NCBI GenBank assembly: GCA_031296305.1
Contig: JARLFZ010000025.1
Location: forward strand, 1-43,130
Reading direction: 5' to 3'
Length of the DNA: 43,130 nt
DNA from: Occallatibacter sp.
Lineage (GTDB): Bacteria; Acidobacteriota; Terriglobia; Terriglobales; Acidobacteriaceae
The notes beneath the pieces were generated by a model. That model ran no database searches. It was not told the origin of the DNA and saw only the letters and a list, made by a program, of their open reading frames with translations. Each line of letters begins with the position of its first letter. The first letter of the stretch is position 1. The translations under genes and the position numbers were made by a program. This document shows positions 1-7,477 of the stretch, piece by piece.

Positions 1-134
1 AAGTCAACGGCCTGTTTGATGAGTTGCTGCGCGGGGTTATCGCGCTCGGTGGTGCGCTGCTGATAAGGGGAGTTGCTGCGAAGCGCCGCATTCTTCCTGT
101 GCGGCGCGGTGGTGTTGGTGCTGGCGTAAGTCAT
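1..134 (-). CDS. ArdC-like N-terminal fragment, runs off left edge
   Basis: Partial gene: the first 44 codons are in the window and the rest lies to the left. The ATG at 134-132 is preceded by a strong GAAGGAG ribosome binding site six bases upstream, so the start is secure. The visible protein is a polar, low-complexity N-terminus followed by NPAQQLIKQAVD. That stretch resembles the beginning of the ArdC N-terminal ssDNA-binding domain found in plasmid and conjugative-element anti-restriction proteins; this is from memory of the family and only the domain's edge is visible. It is transcribed divergently from the HTH-repA pair, which fits a plasmid-derived module. The existence of the gene is well supported, its function only moderately. 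Confidence 0.6.
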   Translation of the reverse strand, partial: MTYASTNTTAPHRKNAALRSNSPYQQRTTERDNPAQQLIKQAVD

Positions 135-233
135 GTTCGTCTCCTTCGGAGTTTGGATTTGCCGTTTTTCAGCCCTGGGAGGGCTAAAAAAAGACATTCG
201 TTTCATAGCTGCGAATTTGGGCGAAGAGAGGCG

Positions 234-319
234 CTGTCCATCCCCGAAGCCCGTGAGGGGCGCGGAAGCGAGCACGGCGTGCTCTTCGCCGCGCGGAGCT
301 GCACAAGCGGGATGGACAG
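234..319. repeat. Nested inverted repeats, possible structured site
   Basis: A perfect 11-bp inverted repeat, CTGTCCATCCC (234-244) and GGGATGGACAG (309-319), encloses a second, nearly perfect inverted repeat spanning 260-294. The inner one has GCGCGG/CCGCGC at the base, AGCACG/CGTGCT at the tip and a small internal mismatch. Both sit in the leader between divergent plasmid-type genes. It could be a structured leader, a conjugation or replication site (such as an oriT or single-strand origin), or a recombination site. Nothing visible decides between these. Confidence 0.5.
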
Positions 320-602
320 AAGGAGCCGAATGGAGCCTAGAGTTCGCACGGAAACGAATGTCGAGACGTGAAAACCAGCCGCAGGCTGCACCATTTTCAG
401 AAGGGCCGGCGTTGCGGGCAGGAACAGGCCCGCTGAGGTGGGGAGCGAAAGACGCCAGTCTCATCGGCGGCTGAAGCGAGGGCAGGAGACCTCCTCCCAC
501 AAAAAAGAAGGGAAGAAGAATTGGCGAATGAATGCGTAATCGAGCGTAAAGAAGGGAAGGGTCGTCAAACCGCAAAGAGAAATGATGGAAAAATGCAAGC
601 CG

Positions 603-640
603 AATGCACACGCCTGGCGTCTATTGAAATGTACACGCCA
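603..640 (+). promoter_or_regulatory. Direct 13-bp repeats before HTH-repA, possible operator
   Basis: AATGCACACGCCT (603-615) recurs as AATGTACACGCCA (628-640), 11 of 13 identical and 25 bp apart. The pair ends immediately before the ribosome binding site of the HTH gene. Tandem sites in this position are typical operators for autoregulated plasmid control proteins. The HTH protein downstream, or RepA, would be the obvious ligand, but this is inference. Confidence 0.35.
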
Positions 641-656
641 TAGCGGAGGATGATTG

Positions 657-941
657 ATGGCTGGGATCGGTACGCTCACAGAGAAGGATTCACATCGCTT
701 TGAGGAAAGAAATCGAGAGACAGAAGCAGTTTTCCGTGAAAACACCTTGATGAGGCGTTACGGACCTCTGATGAAGCTGGCTGACCTGGCCTTGATCCTC
801 GATCGTTCTCCCGATGGACTTCGCGTAACGCTGCGCTCGACTGGAGAATGGGTGGAAAAGATCAATTCAGCGCGTCTGCAACTTGGCCGTCGCGTCTACT
901 TCCGCACAGCAGAAATAGCCGAAGTGCTCGGTATCCGGTAG
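657..941 (+). CDS. Small helix-turn-helix plasmid control protein
   Basis: 94 residues. ATG 657 is used because GGAGG at 645-649 lies seven bases upstream; a TTG one codon earlier is too close. The C-terminal two thirds (about 35-94) look like a helix-turn-helix domain: a KLADLALILDRS helix-turn-helix pattern, then GRRVYFRTAEIAEVL, a layout seen in AlpA/MerR-like and plasmid accessory DNA-binding proteins. It ends nine bases before the likely RepA start, so the two are probably cotranscribed. Its likely job is to regulate repA or assist at the origin. The exact family is not certain. Confidence 0.6.
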   Translation: MAGIGTLTEKDSHRFEERNRETEAVFRENTLMRRYGPLMKLADLALILDRSPDGLRVTLRSTGEWVEKINSARLQLGRRVYFRTAEIAEVLGIR

Positions 942-949
942 CGAGGAGC

Positions 950-1978
950 GTGGGTTCTGAGCTCACGTCCGTCCGGTCGATTCTCGGCCTCAAACCCGAT
1001 TCTGCCATCGACGATCTTCCGCACGGCGGAAGTGCAAACCAGTCGATAGCAGCATCCCCGCGCGCTCGATCTTCCCGGCGCATGATCCTGAATCAGGATC
1101 AGCGGATACGGCTCGATGGAGTCAATCTGCCGTTTACTCAAAACGATCTACGCGAAAGCGCCTATGACGCCGGAGCCATCGGCTTCATCGCCAAATTCCT
1201 TGTTCAAACCACCCTGCCTCACCGCCGTCAATCGGGTTCCCACTACACGCGCACGGACGGCCGCTTCACGCTGCGCATCACCGATGTCGGCGGCGCGGGG
1301 CTGCCGTACGGCAGCTATCCGCGGTTAATCCTGATCTGGATGACCTCGGAGGCCATCCGCACGGCGAGCCGGGAACTGGAACTCGGCGCGTCGTTGTCAC
1401 GATTCATGGCGGAGCTTGGGCTCCATGTCACGGGCGGCCACTGGGGCACAATTCCACGCTTTCGCGACCAGATGCGGAGGCTCATAGGCGCGGCCATCTC
1501 GATGCGCTGGGAGCAAGAAGAACACGGTCAGCATCGGACAACCGGCGAGAACCTGCTTCTCGCCGACCGCTTTCAACTGTGGTGGACTCCGCAGATCCTT
1601 CCCGCCGCGCCGCCGGCGACATCCTTCATCACGCTTTCGACAAACTTCTTCGAGCAACTTGTTGCCGCGCCAGTTCCGCTCGATCTGCGGGCGGTCCGCG
1701 TACTCAAGCAATCGCCGCTCGCGCTCGATCTCTATGCCTGGGCAACCCGGCGCGTCAGCTATCTGGATCGGCCTACGCTGATCCCCTGGGAGGCGTTGCG
1801 CCGGAGCTTCGGCTCAGGATACTCTGAAACGCCGCAGGGCCGCGCCTGCTTCCGCGCCAAAGCGCTGGATGCCCTCGGGCGCGTTTGCCGGGTGTATTCC
1901 TCGCTGCGCCTTGAGATTGAAGACAGAGGCGTGCTGCTCCTTCCTTCTGCACCTCACATTCCCATGCTCACCCGCTGA
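950..1978 (+). CDS. repA: RepA plasmid replication initiator (RepA_C family)
   Basis: Initiator of iteron-type plasmid replication. The core from about residue 45 matches the plasmid-encoded RepA family (Pfam RepA_C): a LPHRRQSGSHYTRTDG segment, then GLPYGSYPRLILIWMTSEAIRT and LGASLSRFMAELGL, then GGHWGTIPRFRDQMRRL, and a C-terminal winged-helix-like part. The start is uncertain. GTG 950 follows the HTH stop closely with GAGGAG only one base upstream; ATG 1082 would still keep the core (299 residues) but has no ribosome binding site. The frame is open further upstream, overlapping the HTH gene, but that part looks like shadow. The gene is intact in length for the family. Iterons follow it within 180 bp, which makes a complete replication module. 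Confidence 0.85.
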   Translation: MGSELTSVRSILGLKPDSAIDDLPHGGSANQSIAASPRARSSRRMILNQDQRIRLDGVNLPFTQNDLRESAYDAGAIGFIAKFLVQTTLPHRRQSGSHYTRTDGRFTLRITDVGGAGLPYGSYPRLILIWMTSEAIRTASRELELGASLSRFMAELGLHVTGGHWGTIPRFRDQMRRLIGAAISMRWEQEEHGQHRTTGENLLLADRFQLWWTPQILPAAPPATSFITLSTNFFEQLVAAPVPLDLRAVRVLKQSPLALDLYAWATRRVSYLDRPTLIPWEALRRSFGSGYSETPQGRACFRAKALDALGRVCRVYSSLRLEIEDRGVLLLPSAPHIPMLTR

Positions 1979-2077
1979 GCGCCGCAGGCGCCATTCCCCT
2001 GTGAGGGGGCGGAGGTTCTCGCCTCGGCGCGTCCGTCCTGAGAATTTCCCCAGAGTGCGCCGCTACTACAGGCGGTT

Positions 2078-2103
2078 CATATAGGTATGACATATAGGTA
2101 TAT
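2078..2103 (+). repeat. Tandem AT-rich 13-mers, possible unwinding element
   Basis: CATATAGGTATGA (2078-2090) is followed directly by CATATAGGTATAT (2091-2103). Tandem AT-rich 13-mers next to iterons are the usual DNA-unwinding element of iteron plasmids and oriC. Here they lie about 50 bp from the first iteron, between it and repA. The assignment rests on the repeat and its position. Confidence 0.5.
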
Positions 2104-2153
2104 AGGGCGTCGTGCATCATTTGCAGAATCAACACGTTGGCGCTGATGCGTAC

Positions 2154-2242
2154 ACCATATATGCGTAAAAATGCACCAAATATGCGTGGAAAACTCGGAG
2201 ATGTATACCAAATATGCGTGAACAGATACACCAAATATGCGT
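2154..2242 (+). repeat. Four iterons, likely RepA-binding origin
   Basis: Four direct repeats of core ACCAAATATGCGT occur at 2154-2166 (ACCATATATGCGT, one mismatch), 2175-2187, 2207-2219 and 2230-2242. Start-to-start distances are 21, 32 and 23 bp, close to two, three and two helical turns, so the sites face the same side of the DNA. They lie just downstream of repA next to AT-rich 13-mers, the textbook layout of an iteron origin. A weak DnaA-box-like TGTGGATCG occurs at 2270-2278. A fifth partial copy (ATGCGT only) precedes the array at 2146-2151. Confidence 0.8.
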
Positions 2243-2339
2243 GGAAATCTGCCCGGCTGCACTGCGCACTGTGGATCGCGGAAAAGTGTGGCCGAGCAAA
2301 AAATGCCCGCGCCGGTTGTGTCCGACGCGGGCGGCCCAG

Positions 2340-2639
2340 CTAATACTCGCTGGGTAGGTGGATGACATTGTTGGCAAAGTGGAGCTTCACTTCGTTCAGC
2401 GGAAAATCGGTGAACGGAATTACCTGCATGTAAACGACATTGCCATTGCCGTCGTCGCAGGGAACGGTTGCGCTGTGGTCGGCGCGAACCTGCATCTTCC
2501 AGACCTGAAACTCTTCCTGGGAAATACGCGGCTTCTGCTGCTGGGCGATTGCGATGATGTGGAGCAACCGGTCCCATGCAACCTGATCGATCTCTGTTGT
2601 GACAGGGGAATTTTTGATCATGCCCCATTGAAAACGCAT
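2340..2639 (-). CDS. Hypothetical protein downstream of sulfatase maturase
   Basis: 99 residues from ATG 2639, 13 bases after the maturase stop and on the same strand, so very likely in the same transcript. The frame is open to 2756, but that extension overlaps the maturase's C-terminal zinc motif and looks like shadow. The protein is acidic and mixed alpha/beta in appearance, with no signal peptide, no membrane segment and a single cysteine (VPCDDGNGN). I do not recognise a family. Cotranscription suggests a role linked to the radical-SAM enzyme, or simple readthrough. No clear ribosome binding site precedes the ATG, so the start is provisional. Confidence 0.55.
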   Translation of the reverse strand: MRFQWGMIKNSPVTTEIDQVAWDRLLHIIAIAQQQKPRISQEEFQVWKMQVRADHSATVPCDDGNGNVVYMQVIPFTDFPLNEVKLHFANNVIHLPSEY

Positions 2640-2652
2640 CTCAATGCTGTGT

Positions 2653-3963
2653 TCAAGCCCGATCAGAAGAGCAGCAGTGCTTGAACTTTCTGCCGCTACC
2701 ACAGGGGCAGAGGTCGTTGCGGCCAACTTTGCTTTGCGCTTTTTTTTGCGCGTCATTCTCAGCCACCCACCGCATCACGTTCGCCGGCGCACGCTCTGCC
2801 GCCAATTCCGCCGCCATAAAGCGCATATAGGGATCGGCGTGGTGGAAAAACATCTTGTAACCCGCACAAAGGTAATTGAGGCCGGGCTCCCCGTCGGGCA
2901 TCATCAGAAAACGGTGCTTGGGGCACTCCCCGTTACAGGCAAAACGCACGTCGCATTCGCGGCAATACCTAGGCAGCGTGGACTCTTTGGCCTCGCCGAA
3001 GTGCTTCTGCTGCGCCGACCCGGCCAGCCCCGCCAACGGCGACTCCATGAGGTTTCCAAGACGATTTTCCGGGTAGACGAAGTGATCGCAGGAATACACA
3101 TCCCCGCAATGCTCGATGGCAAGCGCGGCGCCACATTGGCGCCGGAATACGCACAAACTGGCCTCCATGCCTGTCCACATTTCTAAGGACACGTCGAAGA
3201 GCTGCACAAAGACGCGGCCGACATCCTTTCGGACCCATTCGTCGAAGATCGCGCAGAGAAACCGGCCGAACTGGCGCGGTTCCACCGACCACGGCGTCAC
3301 TCTCGCGAGGCCGATAAAATCCGGCGAGATCAACTGCAGCCCGTCAGCGGTTGCCGCTTGCGCCATCCTCTCCACGATGGGGATGAACTGCAGAAAGCCG
3401 CTGCCGTTCTCCTTCAGAAAACGGTAAACTTCAAGCGGATGATTGGCATTGGCGCGATGCACGGTGGTGAGCGTGTTGAATTCCACTCTGTTCCGCTTCA
3501 GAGTTTCCATTCCGCATATCACACGGTCAAATGTCGGCTGGCCGCCTTTGTCCACGCGGTAGGCGTCGTGCAATTCTCGCGGTCCATCGATGGAGAGGCC
3601 GACCAGAAAATCGTTTTCTTTGAAGAACTCGGCCCACGCATCGTTGAGAAGCACGCCGTTGGTCTGGAAGGCGTTCTGGATGCGCTTACCATCGGCGTAT
3701 TTCTTCTGGATCTCAACGAGCCGGCGGAAATACTCCACCCCGAGCAGCGTCGGCTCGCCGCCCTGCCAGGCGAAGTTCACCACCGGCGTATCGTGCGCCT
3801 CGACGTACTGACGAATGTAGCCGTCGAGCACCTCCTCGCGCATAGCCCATTTCTCGACCTGCGGATACAGCGATTCCTTTTCGAGATAGAAACAGTACTT
3901 GCAATCGAGATTGCAGATCGGACCAATAGGTTTGGCCATAACGTGGAAATTCATGCTATTCAT
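2653..3963 (-). CDS. Radical SAM anaerobic sulfatase-maturating enzyme with SEC-C tail
   Basis: Converts an active-site Cys or Ser of sulfatases into formylglycine without oxygen. The radical-SAM cluster motif is visible as C17-NLD-C21-KY-C24, followed by the family's QGGEPTL and QTNG motifs. Two C-terminal cysteine clusters (CVFRRQCG...EHCGDVYSCDH and YCRECDVRFACNGECP) form the SPASM domain holding auxiliary iron-sulfur clusters. The last 20 or so residues add a SEC-C zinc motif, GRNDLCPCGSGRKFKHCC. The start at ATG 3963 follows AAGGGG closely; ATG 3954 is possible, and the frame opens at GTG 3987 without a ribosome binding site. The 436-residue length is normal. No sulfatase gene is present in the window, so its substrate lies elsewhere, or it acts on another protein. 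Confidence 0.9.
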   Translation of the reverse strand: MNSMNFHVMAKPIGPICNLDCKYCFYLEKESLYPQVEKWAMREEVLDGYIRQYVEAHDTPVVNFAWQGGEPTLLGVEYFRRLVEIQKKYADGKRIQNAFQTNGVLLNDAWAEFFKENDFLVGLSIDGPRELHDAYRVDKGGQPTFDRVICGMETLKRNRVEFNTLTTVHRANANHPLEVYRFLKENGSGFLQFIPIVERMAQAATADGLQLISPDFIGLARVTPWSVEPRQFGRFLCAIFDEWVRKDVGRVFVQLFDVSLEMWTGMEASLCVFRRQCGAALAIEHCGDVYSCDHFVYPENRLGNLMESPLAGLAGSAQQKHFGEAKESTLPRYCRECDVRFACNGECPKHRFLMMPDGEPGLNYLCAGYKMFFHHADPYMRFMAAELAAERAPANVMRWVAENDAQKKAQSKVGRNDLCPCGSGRKFKHCCSSDRA

Positions 3964-4023
3964 AGGCCCCTTGCTGAGAAGCGCCACGAATGCGCATGTG
4001 GCTATGCGTATCGTATCTCCGTT

Positions 4024-4249
4024 TTATGTTGCGTGCATCCATTGTTGTAAAGAGTAGGCTCGAAGCATGATCGACATACAAACCGGTTGACGTCCGTTGC
4101 ACGCTTTCGGATAGTGGAACTCCACTAAGGGGCCACGGCACCCCTTGCGCCATCAGGTCAAGGAAAGGCTCCCGCTTGCTCTTGCGGTCATTCTTGTCAA
4201 AACGCACCTGCGATGCCAATGTCTGCTGAAAACGCGCCATTCGCATCAT
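4024..4249 (-). pseudogene. IS5-family transposase 5' relic, frameshifted
   Basis: The frame from ATG 4249 reads as the start of an IS5-type transposase (RKSKREPFLDLMAQGVPW, as in the family's KREQFL-MD-VIPW opening). It loses similarity after GVPW. The next conserved block, VEFHYPKACNGR followed by MLRAYSLQQW, continues in a different frame until a TAA at 4024-4026. So the N-terminal helical domain (DUF772) is present but broken by a frameshift with loss of a few codons, and the DDE catalytic part is missing. The fragment abuts the maturase start and marks a site of past insertion. Confidence 0.7.
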
Positions 4250-4303
4250 ACTTGAAGTTTATTCAAATATGCGCGGCTTGCGGACTTACGCAGAGGTCCT
4301 TAA

Positions 4304-4440
4304 GCCAATTGGTTAAACCGTTTTAGCAGTGGGACCTATCAACCGCAATCGGTACGTCGGGTGGAAATCCAGAAGCCGGACGGAGGGGTGCGAAAGGCGG
4401 GACTACTGCGCGACCGACCTGTATGCGTACTGCAGGCCTA
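4304..4440 (+). pseudogene. Group II intron reverse transcriptase fragment
   Basis: Translation from 4304 gives ANWLNRFSSGTYQPQ and then SVRRVEIQKPDGGVRK. This is very close to the N-terminal block of group II intron (LtrA-type) reverse transcriptases, which typically reads GTY-PQPVRRVEIPKPDGG-RKLGIPTV-DR. After this block only a weak echo remains (LLRDRPVCVLQAYGG in place of IPTVLDRFIQQA). The fingers, the catalytic YADD and the maturase domains are absent. A TAA stop lies just upstream, so it is not expressed as such. It is a short, decayed relic. Confidence 0.75.
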
Positions 4441-4766
4441 CGGTGGCGCTATCGGAGGCGGTTCCTCGCAACAAACCGATTGGGCAAGACCTTACCTGCG
4501 TCACGTCTTTGCTACTATTGGCTTGCGAAACTTTCAAGCATTCGCGCTTGAAAACTGCAACCGATCATCCAAAGCCAGATGGAGTCATGCATGCATTTCG
4601 GAGAATGGTTGACTGCGAAGTTCTGGCCTCGGTGATTGGTAGGTGACTTGGTTCATGGACCCGACGACTGTCCAACTGGGTTATAATTTTCACCAGATGC
4701 GCTGCGGGCTCGTCCCAAACCAACACGCGCATTCGCGATGGAACACCGATCCTCAGAGTACTCCGG
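4441..4766 (+). other. Intergenic tail of relic and possible promoter
   Basis: This stretch carries no recognisable gene; its open frames run on from the reverse transcriptase relic without similarity. A good -10 hexamer TATAAT occurs at 4682-4687, about 80 bp before the regulator gene at 4767, but no convincing -35 lies 16-18 bp upstream. It is a candidate promoter for that gene only. Confidence 0.3.
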
Positions 4767-5969
4767 ATGGCTGCAAGAGACACCAATCCGTCGCTTTTCC
4801 CTGCCCCAGAGCAGATCTGGGCTGAACTGGATCGGATACTCAAGAGCCCAGCCTTTCGCAAGAGCAAGCGATACCCACGCTTCCTTACATTTATCGTTGA
4901 ACAAGTGCTGATTGGCAAGGCGGACCAGTTGAAGGAGCGCCTGTTGGGCATTGAAGTCTTTGACCGTCCGCCCGATTATGAACTGGCAACCGATCCTATT
5001 GTTCGTGTTGCTGCCGGGGAGATTCGCAAGAGGCTGGCCCAGTACTACAGCGAGAGCGGCTACGGAAATGGAATTCGTATTCGATTGCAACCCGGATCAT
5101 ATGTGCCCGAGTTTCAGTTCTCGGAGACGTCAATTGCCCCCGAACTGAATTCGAGCCCAACGCAGCCTTCTGCCGTCCCCCTTCGAGATATCTTGCCCAA
5201 TCGCACATCAGGCCTTCGCCATAAAAGGACCGTCGCCACGATTGTGGCGGCCCTTGGCTTGACCATGATCCCCTGTTTGTACCTACTCTACCCGCCAAAT
5301 CCAGTCGATGAATTCTGGAAACCCTTTCTGAAGTCCGCCGACTCGCCGCTAATTTGCCTTGGGGATTCTGGCCAGGGGGATAAGGAAGAAGGTCCGGGAA
5401 TCCGTACGGGAGTCAACAGCTACGACCATCTAGCGCTAGGGGACGTTGATGCCTCCAACCGCATTTCCACATTTCTTGCCCGAAACGGTCGGCCGCCCTC
5501 GATCTCAAACTCTCGCGCCACAAGCTTCGCCGATCTTCGCAAGCAACCTGCAGTTCTTATTGGAGGTACACCTAACCCATGGACCATGAGATATATGCCG
5601 CTGTTGCGTTTCCAGATAGTTCGAGATTTTCGTCCTGGCGTAAATGGCATTCTTGATAAGGACGATGTGTCCCAGCTCCGTTGGGCAGTCGATTTCAATG
5701 CTCCCTATAGCGCAATTCCGGCGGAATATGCGATCGTCGCGCGGTTTCACAACCCTGCTACAGGCATGCCCACTGTGATAGCAGCAGGAGTCGGTGCCAA
5801 AGGAGAAATTGCAGCGGCGGAGTTCCTGACGACGCCCGCATATCTAAGTGAATTCACTTCACACGCTCCACGTGGCTGGAAGGATCGAAATATAGAGATA
5901 ATCCTGGAGACCCAGATGATCAACGGTGATAGTGGACCGCCACACGTTGTCGCAACTTATCTCTGGTAA
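4767..5969 (+). CDS. Winged-helix domain protein with one TM segment and extracytoplasmic domain
   Basis: 400 residues. Residues 10-120 match a winged-helix-like DNA-binding domain common in Acidobacteriota (SPAFRKSKRYPRFLTFIVEQ, LKERLLGIEVFDR, YELATDPIVRVAAGEIRKRLAQYY). A single hydrophobic segment (about 155-176) follows, then a 220-residue domain predicted outside the membrane. The layout suggests a one-component sensor-regulator that binds DNA from the membrane, like ToxR/CadC types; no function is proven for the family to my knowledge. The C-terminal domain is unrecognised. ATG 4767 fits the domain start but has a weak ribosome binding site. It stands alone between mobile-element relics and an IS element. 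Confidence 0.8.
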   Translation: MAARDTNPSLFPAPEQIWAELDRILKSPAFRKSKRYPRFLTFIVEQVLIGKADQLKERLLGIEVFDRPPDYELATDPIVRVAAGEIRKRLAQYYSESGYGNGIRIRLQPGSYVPEFQFSETSIAPELNSSPTQPSAVPLRDILPNRTSGLRHKRTVATIVAALGLTMIPCLYLLYPPNPVDEFWKPFLKSADSPLICLGDSGQGDKEEGPGIRTGVNSYDHLALGDVDASNRISTFLARNGRPPSISNSRATSFADLRKQPAVLIGGTPNPWTMRYMPLLRFQIVRDFRPGVNGILDKDDVSQLRWAVDFNAPYSAIPAEYAIVARFHNPATGMPTVIAAGVGAKGEIAAAEFLTTPAYLSEFTSHAPRGWKDRNIEIILETQMINGDSGPPHVVATYLW

Positions 5970-6405
5970 CAAGTACAACGGCAAACCTCCGAAGGGTGTC
6001 AACATGCGGTGCACGCTGGCGAGGTCGAAGTCCTTATGTGCGTCCTGACCGGCCAACGCATGGAACACTTCCACCGCCCATGCACCTGCACCGCCGGGAT
6101 GGAACGCCTTCGAAGGAAATTCGACAAGCGCGCTCCGGGGCTGATGTGAAGCCAGTGGCGCAAGTCTGAGCCCTCAAATGAGGGCCGGGTCCGACCCAAC
6201 AAAGGGTTCACGCGCGCCAAGGGAAAAACGGTCTCAATGCCAATAACGCACGACACATTTTTTCAAAGGCCGCATTTGTTTCGTTCCTTCCGGGTCGGCT
6301 ACCAATATTGTGATCAGTGCCAATGTAAATCCAAATATTAGGGCAGAATCAAGCTAGCTATACCCAGCAGCGATTCTAGGAATAATCCTTGGTTTCTCTG
6401 GCGAA
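5970..6405. other. Intergenic region upstream of IS630
   Basis: About 430 bases with no gene I can support. A plus-strand reading frame between roughly 5979 and 6149 looks moderately protein-like (with LMCVLTGQRMEHFHRP) but lacks a proper start and resembles nothing I know; it may be a relic. The last 100 bases are AT-richer and should contain the left end of the IS630 element, but no clean terminal inverted repeat could be matched to the right side. Confidence 0.3.
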
Positions 6406-7340
6406 GTGACCGCGATGACGAGGATGGGACGAGCCTATTCGGACGATCTGCGGGTGAGGATTTTGGAAGCCGATGAGCGCGGCGAGGGCAGTTGCCGTGT
6501 GCTCGCCAAGCGTTTTGGCGTCAGTTGGGAGTATGTACGCAAACTGCGCCGGCAGCAGGCTGCGACTGGGCAAAAGGCGCGTGTTGCGCAATCCCGGTAC
6601 GGAATCCGGAGCAAGGTGACCGAACCGGTCAAGACGCACATGCTCGGCTTGGTGAAGTCGCAGCCCGACCTGACTCTGGCCGAGTTGCGGGAGCGTATCC
6701 GTTCCGACAAGGGCGTTTCGATGAGTTGGGGGCTGGTGCACCTGTGGGTTCGCCGGCTGGGCCTGCGGCTGAAAAAAAGTCGCTCCACGCCGTCGAACGA
6801 GACACCGAAGCCAACCGTATCCGGCGCGCCGAGTTCCACCAGCGCATCCTCGCGATCGATACGAAAAGGCTCGTCTTCCTTGACGAAAGCGGCATCTCGA
6901 CTACGATGACGCGGCGCTTTGCGCGCTGCCTCGGCGGGGCGCGCATCCATGAAGGGACGCCGGAGGGAGACTGGCAGATCGTTACCATCCTGGGCGCGAT
7001 GAGCCTGGGCGGTATGATCGCTACGATGACCGTCGCCGCGGCCACTGATACGGACATTTTCCTCGCCTACCTGGACCATTTCCTCTGCCCGGCCCTCACT
7101 CCAGGAGATGTGGTGGTGATGGACAACCTCAGTTCGCACAAGGTCGACGGTGTGCGGCAGCGGATCGAGGCAGCAGGCGCGGAGTTACTCTACCTGCCGC
7201 CCTACTCGCCCGATCTGAACCCCATCGAAAAGGCCTGGTCCAAGTTCAAACAACTGCTCCGCTCCGCCAAAGCTCGGACTGAACTAGCCCTCGACCAAGC
7301 TATCACTGAAGCCCTTCTCCCGCCATTCTTTCGAATCTAA
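6406..7340 (+). mobile_element. IS630-family insertion sequence (core only)
   Basis: The interval covers the two-frame transposase; the real ends lie somewhat outside it. Left and right flanks were compared for inverted repeats. Only a loose match was found (ATTC...TAGG...GGTTT-like stretches near 6373-6392 and the complement of 7341-7370), and no TA target duplication was secured. The element appears to be a single copy in the window. Confidence 0.75.
6415..7340 (+). CDS. IS630 transposase, probably made by -1 frameshift
   Basis: Frame 1 encodes the helix-turn-helix part (DDLRVRILEADERGEG, VLAKRFGVSWEYVRKL). At a run of seven A's (6772-6778) it must pass into the -1 frame, which encodes the catalytic part: FLDESGI (first Asp), VVMDNLSSHK (second Asp) and YSPDLNPIEKAWSKFK (Glu), the DDE triad of IS630/Tc1-mariner transposases. 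The shift after the second AAA gives about 308 residues, near the family length. Programmed -1 frameshifting on A-runs is known in IS630 elements, so this is more likely regulation than decay. Frame 1 alone runs on to a stop at 6909. ATG 6424 is an alternative start. Confidence 0.8.
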
Positions 7341-7477
7341 AAACCCTAAAATTTATTGAATAGTTGAGGGCCGGACTCTTCCAGCACAGGTTTATGACCT
7401 GATAGTGATAGTTACACACTTCCGAACAAATGCTGTCGCGCCCCGAAAAAGATGCATTAATCCAGACTCACTGCTGG

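Larger units (their letters stand above)
135..656. other. Intergenic region between divergent plasmid-type genes
   Basis: About 520 bases separate the ArdC-like start from the HTH gene. No convincing coding region is present; the open frames here are Arg/Ser-rich shadows. What it holds is a nested inverted repeat (234-319), a short hairpin AGCCCT/AGGGCT next to an A-run near 171-185, and a pair of direct repeats just upstream of the HTH gene (603-640). Promoters for both divergent genes should lie here, but I could not assign clear -35/-10 pairs. Confidence 0.5.

Noticed and set aside
133..474. Open frames on the plus strand in the left leader
   Set aside because: Arg/Ser/Pro-rich composition, no ribosome binding site, overlap with strong inverted repeats and with the ArdC-like start.
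848..949. Upstream extension of the RepA frame
   Set aside because: Overlaps the HTH gene in another frame and reads as Ser/Arg-rich shadow; the RepA similarity begins after the HTH stop.
2270..2278. DnaA box at the iteron origin
   Set aside because: TGTGGATCG differs from the consensus at two positions and there is no second box, so it is mentioned only as weak.
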